From positions 27,501 through 91,500 of the forward strand of contig JACEFZ010004195.1 of assembly GCA_014155875.1 (NCBI GenBank): 64,000 nt of DNA. The letters are read 5' to 3'. Source of the stretch: Cepaea nemoralis. Its lineage: Eukaryota; Mollusca; Gastropoda; Stylommatophora; Helicidae. Both the position numbers and the translations under genes were made by a program. This document shows, in pieces, positions 1 through 9,585 of this stretch. How positions within the stretch are numbered: position 1 is the first letter of the stretch; each line of letters starts with the position of its first letter. A model generated the notes under the pieces. It saw only the letters and a program-made list of their open reading frames with translations. It made no database searches and was not told where the DNA came from.

Positions 1-167
1 CTCCTCAGTCAAGTGTGAATAACTCGGAGGATCGTTGTGCACTTTATGCACGTTAAAAATAACTCGGCATTCTGAAGTGGAACAGAGCAAGCCCAAGATC
101 TGCACCGGTTAGATTTCACATGAGAAAACCTGCCCACAAAGTCTATTTATAGTAAGTTGGATTCTGG

Positions 168-169
168 CA

Positions 170-200
<31 letters not shown>

Positions 201-210
201 GCGTACACAC
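168..210. repeat. (AC)n/(GC)n dinucleotide microsatellite
   Basis: A run of AC dinucleotides passes directly into GC dinucleotides and then back to ACAC. It lies immediately left of a 43-bp tandem array. Alternating purine-pyrimidine tracts of this kind can adopt Z-DNA, but nothing here shows that it does. Confidence 0.95.
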
Positions 211-215
211 ATGTA

Positions 216-473
216 GTTCCCACCGGTACAGAGAATCGCTTTGTCTAATCTATGAAAGATTCCTACCGGTGCAAACAATAGCTTTGCCTAATCTATGAGA
301 GATTCCCACCGGTGCAGATAATCGCTTTGTCTGATCTATAGGAAATTCCCACTGGTGTAGAGAATCGCTTTGTCTGATCTATGAGAGATTCCCACCGGTG
401 CAGATAATTGCTTTGTCTAATCTATGAGAGATTCCCACCAGTGTAGAGAATCGCTTTGTTTGATGTATGGGAG
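216..473. repeat. 43-bp minisatellite, six copies
   Basis: Units begin at 216, 259, 302, 345, 388 and 431, an exact 43-bp spacing. Each holds a core like TTCCCACCGGTGCAGA followed by ATCGCTTTGTCT and a CTATGAGAGA-like end. Copies differ by a few substitutions and no indels. No open frame or RNA-gene signal is seen. Confidence 0.95.
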
Positions 474-614
474 AAAACTAGCACTTACCAAGATATCCAT
501 TTATAATTAAAACACAAAAACATCAAAAAGCAAACGGTTTTGTTAATTCCTGGTCTGTGAGCGGCTGCATAGAACGGGCAAGACAATGTCCAGACCTGAT
601 ACAGATAGCAAAGA

Positions 615-678
615 TTGATTGATTGATTTAGGAACCGACATCACAGCATGTTTACCTCATTATGACTAACTATCCCAT
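615..678 (-). mobile_element. Tiny 3'-end fragment of an I-like LINE with (CAAT)n tail
   Basis: On the minus strand the segment ends in a GTGATGTCGG-TTCCTA stretch followed by (ATCA)n. The larger minus-strand LINE at 37592-40803 ends in the same way. The flanks carry AGATAGCAAAGA at 603-614 and 679-690, consistent with a 12-bp target-site duplication. The host DNA is itself repetitive, so the duplication is weaker evidence here. Part of the inner sequence (CATTATGACTAACTATCCCATA) recurs near 2813 outside any LINE. Confidence 0.6.
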
Positions 679-883
679 AGATAGCAAAGAGCCGGCAAGA
701 CAATGTCCAGATCTGATACTGATAGCAAAGAGTGAACAAGAAAATGTCCAGATCTGACACTGATAGCAAAAAGCGAGCAAGACAAGACAATGTTCATATT
801 GTACTCGAATACCATAAAACGGGCAAGACAATGTCCGGAGTTGACTGGGATACCATAGAGCCCACTCTGGGACGAAAGCTTTA

Positions 884-1055
884 CGGGCGATTTGGCAGCA
901 GACCGCGTTGCGTTGGGTTTTAAAATGTGGTATGAGTGCCTGTCATATTAGAAATCAATGGCAGACTACTGAACGTAAACTTGCCAAGAAATTACAAACA
1001 GCCAAGCAATGCTGGGGTTGACCACGATGGCCTGTTAAGGATATGCAACTTACTT
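884..1055 (+). mobile_element. SINE family A copy (tRNA-derived, partial)
   Basis: It matches the body of the commonest SINE in the window: TTTGGCAGCAGACCGCG, a TGGTATGAGTGCC segment, CAGACTACTGAACGTAAAC, TTGCCAAGAAATTACAAACA, and a 3' end GGATATGCAACT. The tRNA-like head is missing or degraded. At least thirteen further copies occur on both strands. Confidence 0.85.
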
Positions 1056-1130
1056 GTAACCATAGCGCGGGCAAGACAATGTCCAGATTTGACACTGATA
1101 ACATGGTGCTGCCAGGCAGGTGTGCTGGCC

Positions 1131-2697
1131 ACTGAGCAACCGCGGCTTCTATAACATGTTATAGCACATACATGTGAGTGTTATTCTATGTACAATAACA
1201 TGTTATAGCACATACATGGGAGTGTTATTCTATGTACAATAACATGTTATAGCACATACATGTGAGTGTTGTTCTATGTACAATAACATGTTATAGCACA
1301 TACATGTGAGTGTTATTCTATGTACAATAACATGTTATAGCACATACATGTGAGTGTTGTTCTATGTACAACCGTGACTTCTATAACATGTTATAGCACA
1401 TAATGTGAGTGTTGTTCTATGTACAACCGCGGTTTCTATAACATGTTATAGCACATAATGTGAGTGTTGTTCTATGTACAACCGCGGTTTCTATAACATG
1501 TTATAGCACATAATGTGAGTGTTGTTCTATGTACAACCGCGGTTTCTATAACATGTTATAGCACATAATGTGAGTGTTGTTCTATGTACAACCGCGGTTT
1601 CTATAACATGTTATGGCACATAATGTGAGTGTTGTTCTATGTACAACCGCGGTTTCTATAACATGTTATAGCACATAATGTGAGTGTTGTTCTATGTACA
1701 GCCGCGGCTTCTATAACATGTTATAGCACATACATGTGAGTGTTGTTCTATGTACAACCGCGGTTTCTATAACATGTTATAGCACATACATGTGTGTGTT
1801 GTTCTATGTACAATTGCGGCTTCTATAACATGTTATAGCACATACATGTGTGTGTTGTTCTATGTACAATTGCGGCTTCTATAACATGTTATAGCACATA
1901 CATGTGAGTGTTGTTCTATGTACAATCGCGGCTTCTATAACATGTTATAGCACATACATGTGTTTGTTATTATATGTACAATCCCGGTTTCTATAACATG
2001 TTATAGCACATACAGTCGCGGTTTCTATAACATGTTATAGCACATAATGTGAGCGTTGTTCTATGTACAACCGCGGCTTCTATACCATGTTATAGCACAT
2101 AATGTGAGTGTTGTTCTATGTACAACCGCGGCTTCTATAACATGTTATAGCACATACGTGTGAGTGTTGTTCTATGTACAACCGCGGCTTCTATAACATG
2201 TTATAGCACATACATGTGTGTGTGTTGTTCTATGTACAATAACATGTTATAGCACATACATGTGTGTGTTGTTCTATGTACAATTGCGGCTTCTATAACA
2301 TGTTATAGCACATACAGTTCGCGGTTTCTATAACATGTTATAGCACATAATGTGAGTGTTGTTCTATGTACAACCGCGGCTTCTATAACATGTTATAGCA
2401 CATAATGTGAGTGTTGTTCTATGTACAACCGCGGCTTCTATAACATGTTATAGCACATACATGTGAGTGTTGTTCTATGTACAACCGCGGCTTCTATAAC
2501 ATGTTATAGCACATACATGTGTGTGTGTTGTTCTATGTACAATAACATGTTATAGCACATACATGTGTGAGTTGTTCTATGTACAATAACATGTTGTAGC
2601 ACATACATGTGTGTGTTGTTGTATGTACAATAACATGTTATAGCACATACATGTGTGTGTTGTTCTATGTACAATAACATGTTATAACACATACGTG
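1131..2697. repeat. Satellite-like array of 44/55-bp palindrome-bearing units, ~31 copies
   Basis: Each unit begins with the palindrome ATAACATGTTAT, then AGCACATA, a TGTGAGTGTTGTTC segment and TATGTACA. Longer units (55-56 bp) add an ACCGCGGCTTCT linker containing the palindrome CCGCGG. Shorter units (44 bp) lack it. Short units dominate both ends and long ones the centre, with hybrids near 1990-2040 and 2300. Copies are nearly identical, which suggests recent amplification or homogenisation. Confidence 0.95.
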
Positions 2698-2776
2698 TGT
2701 GTGTGTGCGTGCGTGCGTGCGTGTGTGTTTTTTGTGTGTGTATGTGTGTGTGTGTGTGTGTGTGTGCGTGTGTGTT
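2690..2776. repeat. (TG)n microsatellite with TGCG interruptions
   Basis: GT-rich simple repeat directly abutting the right end of the palindrome array; its TGTGTG sequence continues the GTGTGTG variant of the last array units. Confidence 0.95.
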
Positions 2777-3320
2777 GGCCTATTTAGTTACTATATAATG
2801 GATATGCTTACTTCATTATGACTAACTATCCCATAATTTCTCGCTTACACATGTAATGAAAGTCTTCGATCTTTCGTAATCAAATACAGCTATATTTGGA
2901 CAGCGGTAAACAAGATACCTAAAACTTCACAGAAAGTATTTCATCAGCTAAAGTTCAGTAGATCCTGTTTAAACGAATTGAAAATATATGTTGGCCACTA
3001 CTTATTAACTATATGTGTGTAACTAGCCGTTTGACATGACCAGCTATCAGACGTTCATCACACTACAACTGGACATAGTTATTCAAACGCTGTCACGCTC
3101 AGATATAACGTTCCATTATAGACATTACTTTCACAGTCATTGATGCGCTGCTACAGAAGGAAGGGAATGACGCGGAGATCAGGGGACACAACAAACGATA
3201 TAAAAACATGCAAAGCAATCGGGGTTCGAAACCGCCTCACCATGATAGTGTAAACTCTCAAGATTTCAAGAAATCTATAAACTTAAACAGAGAAAAGGAT
3301 GCACGATGAGATAGAAAGGA

Positions 3321-3325
<5 letters not shown>
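2777..3325. other. Unassigned spacer
   Basis: No gene, tandem array or full mobile element is recognised. A lone tRNA B-box-like motif (GGGGTTCGAAACC) lies near 3220 without a matching A box, so a SINE remnant is possible but not supported. Confidence 0.6.
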
Positions 3326-3366
<41 letters not shown>

Positions 3367-3414
3367 CACATACACACACACGCACGCACGCACGCACGCA
3401 CATATATATATAGG
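3326..3414. repeat. (AC)n/(ACGC)n microsatellite
   Basis: About twenty AC units, then ACGC tetranucleotides, then a short TATATA run. Minus-strand ORFs here translate simple repeat only. Confidence 0.95.
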
Positions 3415-5315
3415 CAGATGTGTGGTTGGTTAGGTGGGGTAGTTAGGTAGGTAGGCATACAGGAAAGCAGGAAGAAACATATTTAGATAGCTAGTCTAAA
3501 CAGATAGATATAGATAGTCTCAGACGGACAGACACGTAGGTAAGCGTGCAAGCAGGCAGGCAGGCCGACCGACTTACCGACCGACCGACAGACAGATCAG
3601 TAAGTAGGTAAGTAGGTAGGCAGGCAGGCAGGCAGGCAGGCAGTCAGGCAGGTAGGTAGGCAGGTAGGTAGGAAGGCAGGTAGGTAGGTAGGTAGGAAGG
3701 TAGGCAGGCAGGTAGGCAGGCAGGCATGCAGGCATCAGGCAGGCATGCAGGCATCAGGCAGGCAGGCACTCCGGCATGCAAGCATCAGGCAGGCAGGCAG
3801 GTAGGTAGGTTGGTAGGTAGGTAGTTAGGTAGGTAGGTAGGCAGGTAGGTAGGCAGGTAGGCAGGTAAGTAGGTAGGTATGCAGGCAGGTAGGTAGGTAT
3901 GCAGGCAGGCATGCATGCAGGTAGGTAGTTAAGTAGGTATGTAGATAGGTAGGTATGGAGATAGGTAAGTAGGTAGGTAGACAGGTAGGTAGGTAGATAA
4001 GTAAGTAGGCATGCAGATAGGTAGTTAAGTAGGTACGTAGGTAGATTGGTAGGTAGGTAGGTAGGTAGGTAGGCAGGACAGGTAGGTAGGTATGCAGGTA
4101 GGTAGGTAGGCAGGTAGGTAGGTAGTAGGTAGGCAGGCAGGTCGGCAGGCAGGCAGCTAGGTAGGTAGGTAAGTAGGTAGGCAGGTAGGTAGGTAGATAG
4201 GTAGGCAGGCATGCATGCAGGTAGGTAGTTAAGTAGGTATGTAGATAAGTAGGTATGTAGATAGGTAGGTATGTAGATATGTAAGTAGGTAGGTAGATAG
4301 GTAGGTAGGTAGATAAGTAAATAGGCATGCAGGTAGGTAGTTAAGTAGGTACTAGGTAGATTGGTAGGTAGGTAGGTAGGTAGGCAGGCAGGCAGGCAGT
4401 TAGGTAGGTAGGTAGGTAGGCAAGTAGGTAGGTAGGTAGGTAGGTAGGCAGGCAGGCAGGTAGGTAGGTAGGCAGGTAGGTAGGTAGGTAAGTAGGTAGG
4501 TAAGTAGGCAGGCAGGTAGGTAGGTAGGTAGGTAGGCAGGCAGGTAGGTAAGTAGGTAGGCATGCAGGCATCAGGCAGGCAGGCACTCAGGCATGCAAGC
4601 ATCAGGCAGGCAAGCAGGCAGGCAGGCAGGCAGACAGGCAGGTAGTTAGGTAGGTAGGTAGGTAGGTAGTCAGTTAGGTAGGTAGGTAGTCAGGTAGGTA
4701 GGTAGGTAGGTAGGTAGGTACGTAGGTAGGTAGGTAGGCAGGCAGGCAGGCAGGCATGCAGGTAGGTAGTTAAGTAGGTATTTAGATAGGTAGGTATGTA
4801 GATAGGTAAGTAGGTAGGTAGGTAGGTAGATAAGTAAGTAGGCATGCAGGTAGGTAGTTAAGTAGGTACGTAGGTAGATTGGTAGGTAGGTAGGTATGCA
4901 GGCAGGTAGGTAGGTAGGTAGGCAGGTAGGTAGGTAGGTAGATAGGTAGGTATGTAGGTAGGTAGGCAGGTAGGTAGGCAGATAGGTAGGTATGTAGATA
5001 AGTAAGTAGGCATGCAGGTAGGTAGTTAAGTAGGTACGTAGGTAGATTGGTAGGTAGGTAGGTATACAGGCAGGTAGGTAGGTAGGTAGGACAGGTAGGT
5101 AGGTAGGTAGATAGGTTGGTATGTAGGTAGGTAGGCAGGTAGGTAGGCAGGTAGGTAGGTAGGTAGGTAGGTAGGCATGCATGCAGGTAGGTAGTTAAGT
5201 AGGTATGTAGATAGGTAGGTATTAGATAGGTAACTAAGTAGGTAGATAGGTAGATAAGTAAGTAGGCATGCAGGTAGGTAGTTAGGTAGGTACATAGGTA
5301 GATTGGTAGGTAGGA
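3415..5315. repeat. 1.9-kb (GTAG/GCAG)n tetranucleotide array
   Basis: Almost uninterrupted GTAG units with GCAG, ATAG, AAG and TAT variants. Higher-order blocks recur, for example the segment around GGTAGTTAAGTAGGTA appears near 3925, 4020, 4220, 4330, 4765, 4850 and 5020, so the array grew by duplicating blocks as well as single units. The minus strand gives long LPTYLPTYLP-type ORFs, which are translation of repeat and not genes. Related short tracts occur at 6540-6612 and 7155-7215. Confidence 0.95.
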
Positions 5316-5526
5316 GGCAGGTATATTTTATGAAGCTGTTGATGAATACGTGTAGCAAAAAATTATACATTGCGTATACATGACATACTAGCATTGGTAA
5401 TGGATTAAATACACAATATCAGCACTACATGACACATGCATATTTCGTTTCACATTTCGTGCTTTTACATTAGGATACTGACATAATTCACTTGCTATTT
5501 ATGATTGATTAAAATAGTTACAGGAT

Positions 5527-5795
5527 GCCGCGGTGGCCTAATGGCTAGACACTCGCCTGCTAATCTTGCGGTCACGGGTTCGATTCGTAGCTGGACGGAT
5601 CCAGATTTGTAAAAAGCGTCTTTGGCTTTCAGGTCAATCCCGCCTAGAAACGGGTACCAAGAATGTCTTCAGGCGTAAAAGCGATCGGAGAAATACTGAC
5701 CACATCACCCACCCAGTGTCCATCTGTCTATACAAACATGGCTCTAACACCATGTGCCGGATGTGGCTTAAGGCCTTAAGCGTGTAACAGGGTCC
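5527..5795 (+). mobile_element. tRNA-derived SINE, family B
   Basis: The head resembles a tRNA gene with an internal Pol III promoter: A-box-like TGGCCTAATGG at about 5534 and B-box-like GGTTCGATTCG at about 5577. Then comes an unrelated body with GACCACATCACCCACC. The body motif ACCACATCACCC also occurs in the oppositely oriented copy at 5880-6105. The 3' end is uncertain and no target-site duplication was found. Confidence 0.75.
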
Positions 5796-5879
5796 GTTAC
5801 TTTCTGTGTAATCGTGGCAAGCGTGCTCGCGGTATATATATTAGAATATATATTAGTATAGATAGTAATTAAGTCAACC

Positions 5880-6105
5880 AGGAAACGTTATTGGGCATGC
5901 TAGCCCTGTATTTATAAGACCAGTCGGTATTTGAAAGGGTGATGTGGTCAATATAGCCCCTGTCGATTTTACTTCCCCGACAAAATCCAGGTACTCATTT
6001 TAGACAGGATAGACCTGGTGGCCTATGTTACATTTCTGTTTTAATTAAATCCACCTCGACGAGAATTCGAACCCGTGACCGTCATCCGCGCTAGCCACTG
6101 CGGTT
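5880..6105 (-). mobile_element. tRNA-derived SINE, family B, inverted partner
   Basis: Read on the minus strand it has GTGGCTAGCGCGG (A-box region), CACGGGTTCGAATTC (B box), TCGTCGAGGTGGATTT, and the body motif GACCACATCACCC shared with the plus-strand copy 300 bp to the left. The pair forms a diverged inverted repeat. Confidence 0.7.
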
Positions 6106-6539
6106 CCCATTAGAATAGTTAATCAAGCAGTAATTATTTAAAGCATTCACATATTTCTTAACATAATTTTAAACAGAAATTCAGACAAAAAGGGGGGAAA
6201 TATTGTTAGGTATACACGTAGGCACGTAGAAGAGATACGGGCATGAACCGGCTGGCAGAGAGACATCTATAGATGTGTAGTCAGACAGACAAATATCAAG
6301 TTGAGGTAGTGTGTTAGACAGAAGTGATGTGTTGACAGATAGACACGACTTCAGACTGAGATACACATAAAGATAGACAATCGGGCTGTTGGACTGATAG
6401 ATATATAGACGAGCAGGCAGACAGATGGAGGTAGGCAGACAGGCAGGCAGCCAGACAAGTAGGCGTGCACATAGTTACATAAATATACATGCGGACGGGT
6501 AGACATAACTAATTGGCTAGCAAGATAGCCAGAAACATG
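6106..6539. other. Unassigned spacer
   Basis: Low-complexity AGAC- and ATAG-rich DNA without a credible gene, probably decayed tetranucleotide repeat. Confidence 0.5.
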
Positions 6540-6660
6540 TAGTAAGTAGGTAGATAGGTTGGTAGGTTGGTAGGTAGGTTGGTAGGTAGGTATGCATGCA
6601 GGTATGCATGTAGGTAGGAAATTAGGTAGGTAGTGAGGAAGATAGGTAGAAAGGAAGAGA
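6540..6660. repeat. Short (GTAG)n tract
   Basis: Tetranucleotide repeat of the same sequence as the 1.9-kb array, directly left of a SINE copy. Confidence 0.85.
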
Positions 6661-6671
6661 GATTTGTAGAT

Positions 6672-6925
6672 TTGTATGTAGCCGGCTCCGTGTCTAAAGG
6701 CTTGCGAACGCGGTTCGTGAGCCGGGTACCAGGCGTTCGAAGCTCAGCTGCAACCGATTTGTGCAGCAGACCGTGTCGCGTTGTGTTATAACGTGCTGGT
6801 ATGGGAGCCGGTCGTTCAGAAAGCAATGGCAAAGTACTGAACGTAACACTTGCCTAGTACATCAACAATAGCTGAAAAATGCTGGTGTTGACAACAACGT
6901 CCCGTAAGTGATACGCAACATTAAA
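6672..6925 (+). mobile_element. SINE family A copy, near full length
   Basis: The head GCCGGCTCCGTGTCTAAAGG contains the start of an A-box region and is followed by a GGCGTTCGAAGCTC B-box region. The common body follows (GAGCCGGTCGTTCAGAAAGC, GCTGAAAAATGCTGGTGTTG) and an A-rich tail after ACGCAACATT. It differs from its neighbour at 6988 in the linker between head and body, so two subfamilies are present. Confidence 0.85.
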
Positions 6926-6987
6926 AAAACAAAAAAATGTAGCTAGATAGGTTGTTATATAGGTAAGAAAATAGGCACGTAAGTAAG

Positions 6988-7152
6988 TAGGGGAAGCGGT
7001 TCAACCCACGCTCGTGACTTGCGGGATAATGAGCCGGCCGCTCAGAAAGCAATGGCAAACTACTGAGCGTAATCTTGCCAAGAAATCAACATACAGCTGA
7101 AAGATGCTGATGTTGACAGCGATGTCCTGTAAAGGATATGCAAAACATTTTT
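6988..7152 (+). mobile_element. SINE family A copy, second subfamily
   Basis: Contains GCGGTTCAACCCACGCT, GACTTGCGGGATAATGAG, CCGGCCGCTCAGAAAGCAAT, TACTGAGCGTAATCTTGCC and the 3' end TGTAAAGGATATGCAAAA. The GACTTGCGGGATA linker and CTGAGCGTAATC marker distinguish this subfamily from the one with CATACCATTG and CTGAACGTAAAC. Confidence 0.85.
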
Positions 7153-7215
7153 AAGTAAGTAGGGATTCAGGTAGGTAAGTAGGTAGGTAGGTAGGTAGGT
7201 AGGTAGGTAGGTAGA
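7153..7215. repeat. Short (GTAG)n tract
   Basis: Tetranucleotide repeat at the 3' end of the preceding SINE copy; it may have grown from the SINE tail. Confidence 0.85.
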
Positions 7216-7930
7216 TAGGTAGGTAAACTAGCCGACAGATGGGTAAAGCAGATAACTAAAACTGTAAGAAATAACAGATTAGTATAGTGAAAATATAGCA
7301 CATTAATATGATGTACATCCAAAGAAAACCCCAAAAAGTGTTTGAAAACATTTAACTCAAATCTCGCCCTACCGGTGATCAAACCTTGAACTTCTCAGCA
7401 CGCGCTGCCGTCTGTCACTTTCCTTCATCTGAGACCGCCCTCACGAATCTAGCTAGGTTTTTTTTTTCACCCTCGCATAAACCTCCCACACGTTCCATTG
7501 CCTCGCCGTTCACTTGCGCCCTCATTCAGATGTGAGCAACGATCGGGCGCGCGACCTGAGCACAGTACTAGGGTAGGGCACCATACGTGAGATAAGTTAC
7601 AAGAAACTGAAATAATTTATGCCGCCTCGCTTTGGAATAAACCTGGATACATATAGAAACAACTAATTATACCTCCCACGCCAGCTGTTTACATAGATGT
7701 AATTATTTAACAAGGATACATTCTATAATTGGTACAGTGGGGTATATTTTACGTACATTTTTAATATTCTTAGATAAGCAGAGACACATAACATAGACGT
7801 GACAAACATCAAAAGCAAAATAAGGCAAGCGAAAGCTAACTTTCAGAAGATCTGAAGTATCTTAAGTAATTGGTAGTTTTTATGGAACGTCGGAAAGAGA
7901 TTGCTGAATATTATATCAAACCTGGTGGGG
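7216..7930. other. Unassigned spacer
   Basis: No convincing ORF or repeat. A minus-strand B-box-like GGTTTGATCACCGG near 7370 hints at a decayed SINE. Confidence 0.5.
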
Positions 7931-7933
7931 TGG

Positions 7934-8190
7934 AGAGACGGAGGTCTCCGTGGCAAATATTAGAGCCGCCCGTCTCTCCATACTAAGGTCGTGGGTTCGT
8001 AACCATCGATTAACAATTGATTTTTTTTTTCGGAGATACACGAGAGACTTCACTGGAGCAGCAGAGTTGGTGCTCTATGTGACGGTGAGGACAGGCCATC
8101 CCTACGGACAGAAGACGAGCCATATGAAACAGAGTATCAGGTGCAATGAAAGCTATCCCCATGCCTGTAACTTCGTTTATTCAAACTATT
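7934..8190 (+). mobile_element. tRNA-derived SINE candidate
   Basis: The head has a degenerate A box (GTCTCCGTGGCAAATATTAG) and a B box (GTGGGTTCGTAACC at about 7988), followed by a T-run and a non-tRNA body. It belongs to neither family A nor B by eye. Confidence 0.5.
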
Positions 8191-8198
8191 CTAACACT

Positions 8199-8384
8199 TC
8201 AACTCTTTTTCTCGCTGCAGTTCACATCTTTTTGGTGGTCAGTATGTTTCCCAATTTGCCAGAGCGATTCTTGTTCTAATATCTTGAAGGCACCCCGATG
8301 AGATGTTATGACTGTTCCGAGATAGCTGTACCGGTTCACTTGTTTAAGAGTATTCCCATTTACCCTATAATCATCATCATCATT
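8199..8384 (-). pseudogene. Non-LTR reverse transcriptase fragment (thumb region)
   Basis: The minus-strand frame reads a thumb-region motif (QVNRYSYLGTVITS) equivalent to the F-K-Y-L-G motif after the RT palm. It continues leftwards as degraded LINE sequence (NCSEKKS region). It is truncated by the LINE 3' end to its right and has no catalytic residues. A relic. Confidence 0.6.
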
Positions 8385-8650
8385 ATGTACCATGCCGAAA
8401 AGTGTGGGTGGTCATGTTTCGCCATCTCACACCATCATCAGAGTTGTGGATCAGCTCTATGTTCTTGTCTCGACCATGCCACGTGGCCAAGCCATCCAGA
8501 TACTTACTTCTCTGCGTTCCCCGTGTTTATGTCCCCTCAGTCTTGCCAGTTGTCACCAAGGTCTTTAATTCATTTATTTTATAATCTGTCTAAAAAGATT
8601 TGGCTGTCTACCTCTAATGTAGAGAAATTTTATAATGACATGGAATCTGC
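8385..8650 (-). mobile_element. RTE-like LINE 3' end, 5'-truncated
   Basis: On the minus strand it carries the degenerate C-terminal coding end of the commonest RTE-like LINE here, then GGCATGGTACATAATGATGA, so the 3' tail is (ATG)n. Equivalent 3' ends lie at 11246, 13279 and 46423, each with a different simple-repeat tail. Confidence 0.75.
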
Positions 8651-8669
8651 TTTGAAGAAATGTAAACAC

Positions 8670-9584
8670 TAAGAAATCTCATCTCATCATGTTCCTCTTG
8701 TACGCTGCGGTGTCGGGGTGAAGTATAAACATCGTGAGAGTGCCCGATTATGGGCTTCATGTATCTATATTCCCATGGACTCTGCTATTCCCTCCGTCCA
8801 ACGTTTACGTGGTCGGCCTCTTCCTTTGTTTCCATCTGGTCTGTACATCATTGCTTGTGGTATGCTGTTGAATGGTAACCTTCTTACATGGCCAAACCAT
8901 TTGACTTTCTGCTTTCTAATAAAATCTAGTGCAGCTATAACCCCCACTTTAGTCCTGATTTCTTCATTTCTGATCTTATCTCTTCTTGTTACGTTGAGTA
9001 TTCTTCTCAGGAATCTCATTTCTGTTGTTGTGATGTTTCTTTTATCTTTTTCTGTCATTGTTCAGGTTTGGCATTGGTAACATAGAGTTGGTAGGAAGAT
9101 TGTGTTGTAAAGTTCTTTCTTGGTAGTTATTGATACATGTTTGTTCTTTAGTGTTGGTGCCATTTGTCTAATGAGTTGATTTGCCTTATTGTATATATTT
9201 CCAATCTCGTCTTCTGGTCTGCCATTTGATGATATTATACTTCCTAGGTACTTGAAACTCTTTACTTGTTTTAAGGAATGTTCGTTTAGGTGAATTGTTG
9301 TTGTTTTTTCTTCTTTAGTTATAGTCATTACCTCTGTTTTGCTTGTGCTAATTTTCATGTTATGTTCCCTACACATTTCGTTTAGACTATTCATGTGGTT
9401 TTGTAATTCAGCTTTTGATTTTGCTATTAGTGCTTGATCGTCCGCAAACAGCAGCTCTCTAATGGTTAGATTTGCAGATGGTTCTTCTTCTGTGTTCTCG
9501 TCATGCGGTGTTCTTGCGGTCTCTGTTTGACTGGTTTCTTTACATTTGTTGTTTATATATGTTATGAACAAGAGAAATAAATAT
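8670..9584 (-). pseudogene. RTE-like LINE ORF2 C-terminal half, broken
   Basis: Two minus-strand frames, 9571-9062 then 9058-8765, carry consecutive parts of one reverse transcriptase. The first has the catalytic palm motif ELLFADDQALIA and the downstream FKYLGSIISSNG. The second has the C-terminal MRFLRRILNVTRRDK, KWFGHVRRLP and GRGRPRKRW motifs seen in RTE/BovB-type proteins. A frame break separates them. Endonuclease and fingers are absent, as expected of 5' truncation. The 3' end near 8680 resembles the copy at 24080-24480. Confidence 0.8.
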
Positions 9585-9585
9585 C

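Larger units (their letters stand above)
575..1105. repeat. Degenerate ~40-bp repeat around GCAAGACAATGTCC, interrupted
   Basis: The motif GCAAGACAATGTCCAG followed by a CTGATACTGATAGCAAAGA-like segment recurs near 578, 695, 736, 819 and 1069. The array is broken by a 64-bp LINE tail (615-678) and by a SINE copy (about 884-1060). Small ORFs across it are chance frames. Confidence 0.7.

Noticed and set aside
216..473. CRISPR-like direct repeats
   Set aside because: Units are contiguous with no unique spacers, and the genome is clearly eukaryotic. The same holds for the other tandem arrays.
3215..3240. tRNA-like B box GGGGTTCGAAACC
   Set aside because: No A box at the proper spacing and no cloverleaf could be drawn.
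3754..5394. Long minus-strand ORFs of LPTYLPTYLP type (up to 282 codons)
   Set aside because: They are translation of the (GTAG)n array. Codon content follows the repeat only, several frames are open at once, and no non-repeat coding sequence adjoins.
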